Shown: positions 53,899 through 63,104, numbered from the stretch's first letter. The stretch: DNA of 64,000 nt from Virgibacillus sp. SK37 (GCF_000725285.1 NZ_CP007161.1:1349911-1413910), one strand, 5' to 3'. Translations and numbers: made by a program. Notes: generated by a model from the letters alone, not told the origin.

Positions 53899-54783
53899 CT
53901 AATCATTTTTCCCGGCAATACTCCATATTCTTGACGCAAGCTCTCTTGCCTCTGCTTCGTCTGAGGTGCCACTAAAGGCGGCCGTAAATGAACGGGTTAT
54001 TGTTTCAATCAAATACGTCCTTGGCTGATCATTTTTTAACTCTTCTATAAGAAATTGTGCGTACTCATGTCCACTCTGATTCCTTTCAGCAGGAAGCTTT
54101 GCACAAAAACCTTCCAGTTGGGAAGTAACATCCTCTTTTGAATATTCTTTCCTTTGGAGATTGTTTTTTAAAAGGATATAGACTTCATCATTCAGGAATT
54201 TATCTTTTGTTTGTATCATGTCCGGAATGATTGAATCAAGCCTGCGAATGACGAATTGCACAAGTGCTTGGAGATTACCGATATCTTTTGCGGTTGCTGT
54301 CCAAACATGAATAACATGCTGCATCATTCCAAGCATTAAAGCAGCTAAATCCATCGTATAGGGAGCAGTTTCTTTTCCGTACACATCTACAAGTCTTTCC
54401 GTAAGCCAGAACAGTTCATCTAAGTGGCTTTTTTTTACATATTCCCGAAGCTCTTGGTCGCCAGAATGAAATATTTCTTCAAAAAGCAAAAACAGGTTCT
54501 GCTCCCTGTTCATTTGCATACGAATAGCAACTTGCTTTGCAAGCACTTCTTTGTCGGAGATATCTTTTCCAATCAGAAACTCTCTACGTTTCACAAATGT
54601 CTCCTCGTTAACGTACTCCATGATTGCCATTAGGCAGGCATTTTTAGAAGGAAAATAATTATAAAATGTACCTTTGGAAATATTGGAAGTAGCAAGGATA
54701 TCCTGAACGGAAGTATTACTAAAGCCTTTTTCAATAAAAAGACGTTGTGCTGTAAATATTACTTGACGTTTGCGATCATTCAT
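53899..54783 (-). CDS. TetR-family regulator of the adjacent efflux gene (predicted)
   Basis: 294 residues, long for a TetR protein. HTH: VIFTAQRLFIEKGFSNTSVQDIL then ATSNISKGTFYNYFPSKNACLMAI. The ligand domain is extended (about 225 residues), ending EARELASRIWSIAGKND. Divergent from an MFS/DHA2 exporter with 5-bp-arm palindromes in the shared region, the usual repressor-pump pairing (inference). Start ATG 54783; AAAGGTGA upstream. Confidence 0.9.
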   Translation of the reverse strand: MNDRKRQVIFTAQRLFIEKGFSNTSVQDILATSNISKGTFYNYFPSKNACLMAIMEYVNEETFVKRREFLIGKDISDKEVLAKQVAIRMQMNREQNLFLLFEEIFHSGDQELREYVKKSHLDELFWLTERLVDVYGKETAPYTMDLAALMLGMMQHVIHVWTATAKDIGNLQALVQFVIRRLDSIIPDMIQTKDKFLNDEVYILLKNNLQRKEYSKEDVTSQLEGFCAKLPAERNQSGHEYAQFLIEELKNDQPRTYLIETITRSFTAAFSGTSDEAEARELASRIWSIAGKND

Positions 54784-54931
54784 TTAATCACCTTTTGTAC
54801 TTTAAGTATACTTCTATAATACATCACAAACCTTGTATTATCAATGTTTGAAAAAAATATATAAATAATCCTTGATATTTTTATACAACAGGTATAGAAT
54901 ATTAAAGTATTGAACAGAGAGTATATATTTT

Positions 54932-54944
54932 ATACGAAGCGTAT
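54932..54944. promoter_or_regulatory. Candidate TetR operator before the MFS gene
   Basis: ATACGAAGCGTAT, a palindrome with 5-bp arms, lies 18 bp before ATG 54963. ATAC-AACAG-GTAT at about 54883-54895 is a weaker second copy, and AAGTATACTT (54804-54813) a third near the TetR gene. Confidence 0.5.
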
Positions 54945-54962
54945 GAAATGGAGGAAGTAAAA

Positions 54963-56471
54963 ATGGAAGCTGATATAAAGAAAATGCATCAAAATCCACC
55001 ATATGGCATGATTATTATTATGTTTATAGGTGCGTTTGTTGCATTACTAAATAACACATTATTAAATGTAGCAATACCGACGATTATGGAAGAATTTGAG
55101 GTATCGCCATCCACCGTTCAATGGATTACTACTGGTTATATGTTAGTAAATGGTATTTTAATTCCAGCGAGTGCCTTTTTTATTCAGAGATTTACTAACA
55201 GAAGGCTATTCCTAACTGCTATGACATTATTTTCTTTAGGAACAGCATTAGCCATGCTCTCACCGACATTCGGTGTACTTGTATTTGCTAGAATGGTGCA
55301 AGCTTCTGGTTCTGCTATCATGATGCCACTTTTAATGAATGTCATGCTTACTGCGTTTCCAATTGAGAAGCGAGGAACAGCAATGGGATTCTTTGGTTTA
55401 GCAATGATTACGGCCCCTGCAATTGGACCAACATTGTCAGGCTATGTTGTGGAACACCATGATTGGCGTGTTCTTTTTGGTATTGTGTTGCCTTTCGCGT
55501 TATTTACACTAATCTATGCATTTATTAAACTTAGAAATATAACTCCAAACAGAGAAGTAAGATTAAATGTACCTTCCTTGATATTATCTAGTATCGGATT
55601 TGGTGGAATCCTATACGGTTTCAGCACGGCTGGAGATAAAGGATGGGATGCAGTGGAAGTGTACGGAACAATCCTAATTGGTGCTGTCGCTTTAACAGCA
55701 TTTGTTATAAGGCAACTCCGTGTAGAAGAACCAATGCTTGAGTTTCGGATATATAGACACCCGATGTTTGCATTAGCATCCGTTATTTCTGTTGTCTTAT
55801 CCATGGCCATGTTTTCTGGAATGATTCTAACACCACTGTATGTACAGACAATTCGAGGTATCTCTCCTTTTGAATCTGGTCTTCTCATGTTGCCAGGTGC
55901 AATTGTAATGGGAATTATGTCACCAATTACTGGTCGTTTATTTGATAAATTTGGTGCCAGGATTCTAGCAATCATTGGATTAACAATTACAGTCATCACC
56001 ACATACCAACTTAGCAAGATCACTTTTGATACTGGATATTACACATTGATGGCTATTTACACAGTACGTATGCTAGGAATCTCCATGGTAATGATGCCTG
56101 TCATGACAAACGGTCTGAATCAATTGCCTATGCAGGAAAATCCGCATGGAACAGCGATGAATAGTACGTTGCAACAAATTTCCGGAGCAATTGGCTCTGC
56201 GCTGCTTTTAACTGTTATGGATAAACGTACGGAATCAGCAGGGGAGGAATTGTATAAAGAGGCAATGGGAACTGGAAATGTTCCACAATCTCCTGAAGCT
56301 TTAGCCCAATTTAAAATGGAGTTAGGTAGCCGGGCGATGTTGGATGGAATTCAATTTACATTCTTTATCTCCACCTTGATTGCGATTGTTGCCTTGATTC
56401 TGGCACTTTTCATTAAACGGGTCACACCGCCAAAATCAACGGAAGTTTTTGTTGAAAAAGTAGAAGAATAA
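54963..56471 (+). CDS. DHA2-family MFS multidrug efflux transporter
   Basis: 502 residues, 14 membrane helices (EmrB/QacA type), from ATG 54963 with GGAGGAAG upstream (ATG 54948 overlaps that site). DHA2 signatures: ALLNNTLLNVAIPTIMEEFEVSPSTVQWITTGYMLVNGILIPASAFFIQRF, motif A-like FTNRRLFLTAMTLFSLG, motif C GLAMITAPAIGPTLSGYVVEHHDWRVLF, and LLMLPGAIVMGIMSPITGRLFDKFG. Exports drugs or lipophilic cations with protons; the substrate is unknown. Under the divergent TetR protein. Confidence 0.93.
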   Translation: MEADIKKMHQNPPYGMIIIMFIGAFVALLNNTLLNVAIPTIMEEFEVSPSTVQWITTGYMLVNGILIPASAFFIQRFTNRRLFLTAMTLFSLGTALAMLSPTFGVLVFARMVQASGSAIMMPLLMNVMLTAFPIEKRGTAMGFFGLAMITAPAIGPTLSGYVVEHHDWRVLFGIVLPFALFTLIYAFIKLRNITPNREVRLNVPSLILSSIGFGGILYGFSTAGDKGWDAVEVYGTILIGAVALTAFVIRQLRVEEPMLEFRIYRHPMFALASVISVVLSMAMFSGMILTPLYVQTIRGISPFESGLLMLPGAIVMGIMSPITGRLFDKFGARILAIIGLTITVITTYQLSKITFDTGYYTLMAIYTVRMLGISMVMMPVMTNGLNQLPMQENPHGTAMNSTLQQISGAIGSALLLTVMDKRTESAGEELYKEAMGTGNVPQSPEALAQFKMELGSRAMLDGIQFTFFISTLIAIVALILALFIKRVTPPKSTEVFVEKVEE

Positions 56472-56490
56472 AATAAAAGTGCAAATATAG

Positions 56491-56535
56491 AAGCAAATGG
56501 TCCTGAAGTAGTGAAATGGATCATTTGCTTTTTTT
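56491..56535 (+). terminator. Terminator of the MFS gene
   Basis: A 13-bp stem AAGCAAATGGTCC/GGATCATTTGCTT (one wobble) then TTTTTTT. Confidence 0.9.
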
Positions 56536-56649
56536 GCAATAGGAGCTAAAAACTACATGACTGGTAACGGAGGAAATTATTATTCCAAATGGTTCTATCG
56601 GCAAAATTAGTTTCATAAATTATAAGATAATAGCGGTAATAAAAAGGGG

Positions 56650-57414
56650 ATGATCCGAGTAGATTGGAGACTACTTATACAGGGGCAGCTTACTTGGAAT
56701 TGGCCGTTCCTTTTTATTTTAGTGTTTATTACAGGTGGGTATGTTTACTATCTTTCCCGTTATACGAATTTGAAACCATTTCAAAAACAGCCGCTTTTCT
56801 TTTATAGTGCCATGTTATTATTATTTATATTAATTGGCAGTCCCTTTACTGATTATATTAAACTATCCTTCAGTATGCACATGCTCCAAATGAGTGGCTT
56901 ATTTTTTGTTTTTCCACCATTTTTACTATTTAGCATACCTACAATGGTTCTTTCCAACATGCAAAAGCCCAAATCGTCTTTTACAATAGGAAGGAGCGCG
57001 CTTTATTTATTTGGAATTTTGTTCTTCTTATATCACGTACCTCTACTATTGACATTTCTATTGCAATTTCCTCTCTTTCACAAAATTTATTTAATCATCT
57101 TGTTCCTTCTTGCTATTTTAATGTGGATGCCCTTCTTTAATAACCAGCTTTCCTCTAATCAAAAGAAAAAATATGCCTTCATGAGTGGAATAATGCTTAT
57201 GCCAGCATGTATGTTGTTTATAATGAGTGCCTTTTTTCAAGGGGGAAGTGGCCCTCTTGCTACTCAATTAACAGCACATTTATGTATCCCGGATGCAGAT
57301 CTATTGCAATTACTTCCTGCCTTTTCCTTTTCAGCTTCTGATCAACTTGCAGCAGGTTTTTCGATGCTTGCCGTTCATAAATTGGCTATTATGGCTGTAA
57401 AACAAAGGAAATAG
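56650..57414 (+). CDS. ctaG: Cytochrome c oxidase assembly factor CtaG
   Basis: 254 residues with seven membrane helices of the caa3_CtaG family: WNWPFLFILVFITGGYVYYL, PLFFYSAMLLLFILIGSPF, DYIKLSFSMHMLQMSGLFFVFPPFLLFSIP with the conserved His-Met-x2-H-like region (SMHMLQM), ILFFLYHVPLLLTFLLQFPLFHKIYL, and MSGIMLMPACMLFIMS. CtaG of Bacillus is needed for caa3 oxidase, probably delivering copper to Cox2. AAAAGGGG directly abuts ATG 56650, which is poor spacing; translation may be weak or the true start lie elsewhere. A CopZ-like gene follows 93 bp later, consistent with copper supply. Confidence 0.85.
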   Translation: MIRVDWRLLIQGQLTWNWPFLFILVFITGGYVYYLSRYTNLKPFQKQPLFFYSAMLLLFILIGSPFTDYIKLSFSMHMLQMSGLFFVFPPFLLFSIPTMVLSNMQKPKSSFTIGRSALYLFGILFFLYHVPLLLTFLLQFPLFHKIYLIILFLLAILMWMPFFNNQLSSNQKKKYAFMSGIMLMPACMLFIMSAFFQGGSGPLATQLTAHLCIPDADLLQLLPAFSFSASDQLAAGFSMLAVHKLAIMAVKQRK

Positions 57415-57507
57415 ACAACGTAGCTAGTAAGTTTCTACCTATTTGTTCTAGAGCATTTTAAGGAAGCATAAACTGTATTATTAATTGTAAAAAGGTGGTG
57501 GGGCATC

Positions 57508-57738
57508 ATGAATGAAACAGTTTATTTGGACATAAAGGGAATGCATTGTGTGAATTGCCCAATTAAGGTGGAAAAATCAGTATCTAAGATGAATGGCATT
57601 ATTGAAATCGATGTTAATTGGAAGAGTGAGCAGGGTTGCGTCACCTATGACAGAAATCTGGTTTCTATTTCCGAAATTACCGAACGTATTGGAAAAATGG
57701 GCTTTACCGCACAAGAAGTAAATACAATTAAGCGATAA
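57508..57738 (+). CDS. Heavy-metal-associated domain protein (CopZ-like)
   Basis: 76 residues, one HMA ferredoxin-like fold: VYLDIKGMHCVNCPIKVEKSV carries the Cu(I)-binding M-x-C-x-x-C (Cys14 and Cys17 region), with GIIEIDVNWKSEQGCVTYD and ISEITERIGKMGFTAQEV as the rest. A copper chaperone next to CtaG is functionally sensible. GGTGGTGGGGCATC precedes ATG 57508. No partner ATPase in the window. Confidence 0.92.
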   Translation: MNETVYLDIKGMHCVNCPIKVEKSVSKMNGIIEIDVNWKSEQGCVTYDRNLVSISEITERIGKMGFTAQEVNTIKR

Positions 57739-57748
57739 TGAATTTGAA

Positions 57749-57782
57749 AAGCGGCCAGTACCAGCTACTGTTCGCTTTTTAT
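57749..57782 (+). terminator. Possible terminator after the CopZ-like gene
   Basis: An imperfect stem AAAAGCGGCCAGTA/TACTGTTCGCTTTT followed by a T; one wobble and one mismatch. Confidence 0.55.
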
Positions 57783-57922
57783 TTCTCTTGTTACCGAAAC
57801 ACAATTAGGGCCACCTTCCAATTTTTCCTCATGAATTGTCCGAGCCTTGAATAGGTATATACAAAGAATGTCAAAACTGTCATTCTCATAAACAGGCATC
57901 AAGACAGTAGGAGGAGAACCAT

Positions 57923-59752
57923 ATGGTAGAAGCAATCCTTAAACTATTTACCAGTGAGCAAAAGGCAACAGCTATGTTGGCAAATCCCATGATTGAACTC
58001 ATTTTTATGGTCTTGTTTGTGACCTTTATTATTGCATTGATTATTCATGTCACCATATATCAACGGTTGAAAAATCTCCGTAATCATATCAAAACGACAA
58101 ATCGACTTGATGTGGAACCACTTCATACGATTCAAGATCAATTCCAGAAAAAACAAGAGGAGGAATCAGTTAAGGTAGAGACATTTATCCAAGAAAAGTT
58201 TTCTGACTGGCGGATGTATCATATACCAGTAATTAGCCTCATTAAAATAATCCAAATGACTGTTTCCATTTTTATTTTAATTGGTGTACTTGGTACGTTT
58301 ATTGGTCTCACTTTTTCACTTGGAAGTATTGATGGAACAGGAGATCAGCTAGTGGAAAATGTGGCAGGGGTTCTCGCCGGCATTGAAGTTGCTTTTTATA
58401 CAAGTATCGTCGGAATGGGTTTATCTCTGATTATGACAGTTCTTGTTAAGGTTCTTAACACGGAATATATGCTCACAGATATCATGTTGAAAACAGAATC
58501 GATTCTGGAAGGAGAGGAACAATACGGACTTCATCGTCTTATCGATGTGTCTGAGAACATTAACCAGTCCATTATTCATCTGCAAAAAACCAATCAACAA
58601 TCACTTCAGAACATGGAAACAGCCTTCTCTGGTTTTCAGGAATATACGACAGGCTTGCAACAATCTGCAAAAGATCTGGCTTCATTTAACGAAGGGCTCT
58701 CTCAAAACCTGGATGAATTTAACCAGCTTTTCCATTCAATGAAAGAAGTAACCAATGGATTTGGTGAGGGTACTGCTAAACTGAATAAAAATTTTGATTC
58801 GCTTTTTTCTCATTTTAAAAAGATGGATGGACGCAATGAGCGGATGGCAGTTGCCTTTGAACAAACATACGAAAAAGTAAAGCAAGTTGCTGAAACGCAG
58901 ATGGAAACACTCACTCAGTTTGATGCCTCTGTCGTAGATTTAAAAGATTTTACAGCATCCGTGTTGCAGGGGCAGGAAACTGTAAAACACACATTCGAAA
59001 AGATTCATCAGCACAGCAATGATTTAGTTAAAAAGATGGAAGCTCATAACAAAGAATTCAAGCAAGTGTTTGGTTCTGATTTAACTTCGAAGCTTGGAGG
59101 AATTATGTCATATTTGAGTGAGTTATCACGTGAATTTGATCAGCTTGGCGACTCTATAACGAAGCTTCCACATGCTCTTGAGGTAATTGAACGAACTCAA
59201 AATGAGCATCGCCATCTACTTTCTGATCGATTTGAGGAGTTAAAGGAATTTAACCGTGTATTTAGTAACCATCTTCATGCACATACGAAGGAATCTTCAG
59301 CATTTGAAAAGCAGCTTCAACAGGCAACAAGTTCCTATGAGCAAGTAGGAATTAAAAACAACCAGCTTATTCAGGAAATAAAATCGACCATTTCTCAAAT
59401 GAATCAAGGTTTTCAACAGCGTGAGAATCAGCTGGAATCCAGTGTAAGTATTTTAAAAGACACACTTGCAAACTATGTCGCAAATCTGGAAGGATCACTT
59501 GGGGATAGACTGGATCAGGTGGCCAGAGGGTTTGGTGAATACATGCGAGGTACAAATGATGTGATAAAAAGAGAGATGAAGGAATGGCAACGCATGTCTG
59601 AAGATACACAGCAGAATAATATGCGAGCATTTCAACGGATGATGGAAGAACTCGGAAGAGAAATTCATACATTAAATCAGCAGTTGAACACGTTCGATCA
59701 GCAGGCTAGAAGACAGATTAATAGTATAGGAATGAGCCGTAATGAATACTAA
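57923..59752 (+). CDS. zorA: ZorA-like MotA/TolQ/ExbB-family protein with long coiled tail
   Basis: 609 residues; AGGAGG precedes ATG 57923. Three membrane helices, as in ZorA: about 22-46, 108-128 (SIFILIGVLGTFIGLTFSLGS) and 150-180 (VLAGIEVAFYTSIVGMGLSLIMTVLVKVL). The last two match the channel helices of MotA/ExbB stators (G-x-L-G-T-F-x-G-L and A-F-x-T-S-x-x-G). From about 200 to 600 comes a continuous amphipathic, coiled-coil tail (NINQSIIHLQKTNQQSL ... LNQQLNTFDQQARRQI), the feature that separates ZorA from flagellar MotA. It overlaps the ZorB-like gene by 11 bp. Proton-driven motor subunit by family knowledge. Confidence 0.85.
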   Translation: MVEAILKLFTSEQKATAMLANPMIELIFMVLFVTFIIALIIHVTIYQRLKNLRNHIKTTNRLDVEPLHTIQDQFQKKQEEESVKVETFIQEKFSDWRMYHIPVISLIKIIQMTVSIFILIGVLGTFIGLTFSLGSIDGTGDQLVENVAGVLAGIEVAFYTSIVGMGLSLIMTVLVKVLNTEYMLTDIMLKTESILEGEEQYGLHRLIDVSENINQSIIHLQKTNQQSLQNMETAFSGFQEYTTGLQQSAKDLASFNEGLSQNLDEFNQLFHSMKEVTNGFGEGTAKLNKNFDSLFSHFKKMDGRNERMAVAFEQTYEKVKQVAETQMETLTQFDASVVDLKDFTASVLQGQETVKHTFEKIHQHSNDLVKKMEAHNKEFKQVFGSDLTSKLGGIMSYLSELSREFDQLGDSITKLPHALEVIERTQNEHRHLLSDRFEELKEFNRVFSNHLHAHTKESSAFEKQLQQATSSYEQVGIKNNQLIQEIKSTISQMNQGFQQRENQLESSVSILKDTLANYVANLEGSLGDRLDQVARGFGEYMRGTNDVIKREMKEWQRMSEDTQQNNMRAFQRMMEELGREIHTLNQQLNTFDQQARRQINSIGMSRNEY

Positions 59753-60434
59753 ATATCAACGGTTATTCAAACAAGAACAGAATGAAGGCCATTTTTGGCC
59801 ATCATTCACTGATTTGCTTACAACCATTCTGCTTTGTTTTATGCTTATATTTATTTGTATGATGATTATAAAATCGTTACAGATCGAAGAAATGAAGCGG
59901 ACAATTGATCAGATTATGGGGGTTCGAGCAAAGTTAGTCAATGAAATGAAGGCTGAGTTTAGTGATTCTTCTCTCGGTGTAGAAGTAGATGACAAAACAG
60001 GTGCGATCATTTTTAATACAGAAATATTATTTTCCTATAATGAAGCAGAATTAAAGCCGGCATCATTTGAATTTCTGGATGAATTTGTTCCTAAATACTT
60101 GGATATCCTTTTGAAAAGCGGTTACGAAGAATATGTGGCAGAAATGATAATTGAAGGCCATACAGACAGGGATGGTAGCTATTTGTATAATTTGGAGCTT
60201 GCCCAAGAACGAGCATATAGTGTAGCAGAATACATTTTAAGTGACAGCTTTCCATATAAAAATATTCAGAAGCATCTAAAGGAGAAGTTAACAGTAAATA
60301 GTAAATCTTTTTCTGACTATCGTACAAATGAAAAAGGGGAGTATAGCCCGGAGAAATCCCGACGTGTAGAATTTAAATTTAGGTTAAAGGATGAAGAAAT
60401 TTTAAATAAAACAAGAGAGATTTTAGGTAAATAA
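59742..60434 (+). CDS. zorB: ZorB-like MotB/OmpA-domain protein
   Basis: 230 residues. A single N-terminal helix FWPSFTDLLTTILLCFMLIFICMMII contains Asp24 (F-T-D-L), the proton-carrying acidic residue expected for MotB/ZorB. The C-terminal OmpA-like peptidoglycan-binding domain has FNTEILFSYNEAELKPASFEFLDEF, the signature IIEGHTDRDGSYLYNLELAQERAYSVAEYIL and SPEKSRRVEFKFRL. Matches ZorB in size and order. Translation is coupled to ZorA (11-bp overlap). No zorC, zorD, zorE, zorF or zorG gene follows in the window. Confidence 0.85.
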   Translation: MNTKYQRLFKQEQNEGHFWPSFTDLLTTILLCFMLIFICMMIIKSLQIEEMKRTIDQIMGVRAKLVNEMKAEFSDSSLGVEVDDKTGAIIFNTEILFSYNEAELKPASFEFLDEFVPKYLDILLKSGYEEYVAEMIIEGHTDRDGSYLYNLELAQERAYSVAEYILSDSFPYKNIQKHLKEKLTVNSKSFSDYRTNEKGEYSPEKSRRVEFKFRLKDEEILNKTREILGK

Positions 60435-60653
60435 AGCCCTCTTTCAACTAGCTGTGCGATTGTCATATAAATAGGAAGGCTCTGAAGACCAGGAAGCACC
60501 TAGAACTACTTGCTCATATAAGAGAATAGTTATGATTTAAAAGAATCACTGAACCGTTTTTACCCAAAAACTATTAATCTATATCCTCTCATTCCTTTAG
60601 CTTCTATGTTACTATTGTAGATAATTTATAATCTGGACAGGGGTGCAAGCAAT
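60435..60653. other. Spacer before the M23 gene with likely promoter
   Basis: TTTATAATC at about 60626 offers a -10 for the M23 lipoprotein gene; no other gene, and in particular no Zorya effector, is present. Confidence 0.5.
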
Positions 60654-61658
60654 TTGAGATCGAGATTTATTTTTTGTTTATTTTCAAGCATCATTATTGG
60701 AGGAATATTAGGGTGTAGTCCACCAAAGGAAGAAACCTCCGAAATTAGAGCAGAAGAAGGAGAACCTAACACGCAAGCACAGGAAAAGCTTCAACCGAAA
60801 CGTATTGCGGATGTATTTCTTGAAGGTGAGTATGAACAGATATATACGCATTTGAGTAAACCATTTCAAAATGAAATATCTTTAAAGCAATTTAAAAAAA
60901 CAGGTAAGAGTTTTAATCAGGGTGTAGAAGCATATCATTTGCTATCGGAATTGCCCTTAACCGAGGACACGGTTCAGTATGTCTGGGCGGATAAGCAAGA
61001 AACAAAAGGTATGGTAGCTGTAGTTGATAAGGAACAAGTAATAACAGGCATGCGAATCCTGCCTTTGGAAACCTTCCAGGAAACGGATAACAGGTATACG
61101 AAGACCGTCTTTCAGCAGCCGTTCGATGGGGATTGGTTTGTTTTTTGGGGTGGAACAAACAAGCTGGTAAATTACCATTATGAACATAAAAACCAACGAT
61201 ATGCTTATGATCTTATCAAAATGATTGATAATCAATCTTATAAAGGTGATTCATCAAAAAATAACAGTTATTATGCCTTTGGGGAAGATGTTTTGGCACC
61301 AGCAGACGGGAATGTAGTCGACGTGGAAAATGCGATAGAGGATAATGAACCGGTTGGCAGCATGAATACCGCTGATCCGGCGGGGAACTATGTAGTCATC
61401 GATCATGGTAATGAGGAGTTCAGCTTTCTTGCTCATTTTAAAAAAGGATCTGTTAAAGTGAACCCGGGAGATCATGTGAAAGCGGGAGAATTACTTGGAC
61501 AGGTTGGCAATTCAGGAAACTCAAGTGAACCACATATTCATTTCCATGTAGGAGATTTACCAGACTTAGAAAAGGGAAAATCCATTCGCATTCAATTTGA
61601 AGACGAAGAAGATTGGGTGCAGGGAGATACAGTTCATGGTGTAAAAGATACGAAATGA
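60654..61658 (+). CDS. M23-family peptidoglycan endopeptidase lipoprotein
   Basis: 334 residues from TTG 60654 (AGGGGTG about 9 nt upstream). Signal peptide and lipobox ILGC (Cys at about 21). Residues 45-140 are a DUF3887-like alpha/beta domain (ADVFLEGEYEQIYTHLSKPFQNEISLKQF). The C-terminal M23/LytM-type domain: RYAYDLIKM (Asp ligand), PADGNVVDVE, NYVVIDHGNEEFSFLAHFKKGSVKVNPGDHVKAGELLGQVGNSGNSSEPHIHFHVGD with the H-x-H zinc pair. The leading H-x3-D motif appears as Q-R-Y-A-Y-D, so one ligand may differ. Acts on the wall from the membrane. Neighbour of the ZorAB pair but with its own promoter. Confidence 0.88.
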   Translation: MRSRFIFCLFSSIIIGGILGCSPPKEETSEIRAEEGEPNTQAQEKLQPKRIADVFLEGEYEQIYTHLSKPFQNEISLKQFKKTGKSFNQGVEAYHLLSELPLTEDTVQYVWADKQETKGMVAVVDKEQVITGMRILPLETFQETDNRYTKTVFQQPFDGDWFVFWGGTNKLVNYHYEHKNQRYAYDLIKMIDNQSYKGDSSKNNSYYAFGEDVLAPADGNVVDVENAIEDNEPVGSMNTADPAGNYVVIDHGNEEFSFLAHFKKGSVKVNPGDHVKAGELLGQVGNSGNSSEPHIHFHVGDLPDLEKGKSIRIQFEDEEDWVQGDTVHGVKDTK

Positions 61659-61697
61659 AACTCATTTGTCTAAAAAAGTAGGATACAAATTTTTTGA

Positions 61698-61738
61698 GGC
61701 TTGGACGAGCGTAGTTAGCTATCGTTCCGGCCTCTTTT
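61698..61738 (+). terminator. Terminator after the M23 gene
   Basis: An imperfect stem GAGGCTTGGACGA ... TCGTTCCGGCCTC followed by TTTTA. Confidence 0.65.
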
Positions 61739-62028
61739 ATGTATATGTCACTATGCTACACTAGTTACACATCCTTTAGGGGAAATTGGGAGACAATAAG
61801 AGAGCAAATAGAGAAAAGCCAAGGTTTCCAAACTTATCTAAAAGACCAATATAACCATTGTATGAAGCTAGATTTAAGGATGTCACCAACAGTTAAACGC
61901 CTATAGCACCAGCACAATTTTTAATTTATTCATTGCAAAGTAGTACGATGCAAATTTTGTTATTAAGATAATTACTTTGATGAAAACATATTATGATCTT
62001 CAATAGTAATAGGGAAGTGAAAATTAGT
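61739..62028. other. Intergenic region upstream of endonuclease IV
   Basis: No gene supported; AT-rich with no repeat array. Confidence 0.4.
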
Positions 62029-62868
62029 ATGAAATTTGGTTGCCATGTATCTATAAAAGATGGCTATACGGAAGCAGCAAAAATTGCCAAATCTTATGGT
62101 GCAGCAGCTTTTCAGTTTTTCCCGAAAAATCCCCGGAGCTTGTCTGTAAAGGATATTAATCTAGATGATGCCTCCATGTGCAGGGATTTTTGCCTGGAAA
62201 ATTCCTTAGAATCCGTTGCACATACGCCATATCCTACTAGTCTAACACCACGTGACACAGAGAAACACAATAAAGTTATTACCTCCTTGCTGAACGATCT
62301 GGAAATTGCTGAGGCATGTGGTACAAAGGGGATAGTTGTTCATTTTGGTAAGCAGCTGAAAGCGAATGATCCACTCCCAAGCTACCATTTAATGATTGAT
62401 ATGCTAAATGAAGTGCTAAGCAGGTGGCAAGGAGATGCTAAAATATTACTTGAAAACAGTGCGGGCTTACCTGGAACAATGGGAACGACGATGGAAGAAC
62501 TCGCTATGGTTCGTAAGTTAAGTGACTATCCTGATAAGATCGGATTTTGCCTGGATACCTGTCATGCTTTTGCCAGTGGATTATGGACAGGTAATAATTG
62601 GGAGGAAGTAGTTGATAAGGCAGAGGAACTTCAGTTTTTCGAGCAGCTTGAAGTTATTCATTTTAATAATTCCAAGTATGAAACGGGTCTCGGGAAAGAT
62701 CGCCATGCCAATATACTTTCTGGTGGTTTTATTACGGAAAAGCAATTTGAGGAATTCATACAAACACCTCAGCTAAGAGAAATTCCATTTATTCTAGAGA
62801 CTCCAAAAGATACGATCTCACATAAAGAAGAAATACAACAGTTACAGAAAAAGTGGGGACATTTATGA
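62029..62868 (+). CDS. nfo: Endonuclease IV (deoxyribonuclease IV) family protein
   Basis: 279 residues from ATG 62029 (GGGAAGTG upstream, rather long spacing; ATG 61993 is an alternative). TIM-barrel AP endonuclease: FGCHVSIKDGYTEAAKIAKSYGAAAFQFFPKNPRS, VAHTPYPTSL, VVHFG (His), ILLENSAG (Glu), FCLDTCHAFASG (Asp, His), EVIHFNNSK and GKDRHANILSGGF (Asp-x-His) supply the trinuclear-zinc ligands. Cleaves abasic sites in DNA after glycosylases such as that at 46655. YqfS/Nfo-like; the sequence is somewhat divergent, so it may be a second paralogue. Confidence 0.9.
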   Translation: MKFGCHVSIKDGYTEAAKIAKSYGAAAFQFFPKNPRSLSVKDINLDDASMCRDFCLENSLESVAHTPYPTSLTPRDTEKHNKVITSLLNDLEIAEACGTKGIVVHFGKQLKANDPLPSYHLMIDMLNEVLSRWQGDAKILLENSAGLPGTMGTTMEELAMVRKLSDYPDKIGFCLDTCHAFASGLWTGNNWEEVVDKAEELQFFEQLEVIHFNNSKYETGLGKDRHANILSGGFITEKQFEEFIQTPQLREIPFILETPKDTISHKEEIQQLQKKWGHL

Positions 62869-63104
62869 AAACTGTTTAGCAAAAGTGGAAGTAAGAAATC
62901 AGATCTATAGCGGGTGAGAAGCCAAACTCTAATTAGATTTGCAAGTTTTTATATGGGAAGGGGACACCGCATTTTCAATATCCCCATGGAACCAATAGAA
63001 TGATTATTGGTGAATTGGATAACGAAATAACAGTGAGTAAATGAGATCGAACTATCTGACTTTTAGAAACCGATTTATGCAATATATATATCGAACCATT
63101 AAAA
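62869..63104. other. Spacer between endonuclease IV and chromate transporter
   Basis: No gene or clear hairpin seen. Confidence 0.35.

Noticed and set aside
57923-60434. Flagellar stator MotA/MotB
   Set aside because: The A subunit has three helices and a coiled tail of about 400 residues rather than four helices and a short cytoplasmic loop; no flagellar genes nearby.
61739-61992. Remnant gene between M23 and endonuclease IV
   Set aside because: No frame longer than about 30 codons and no recognisable motif.
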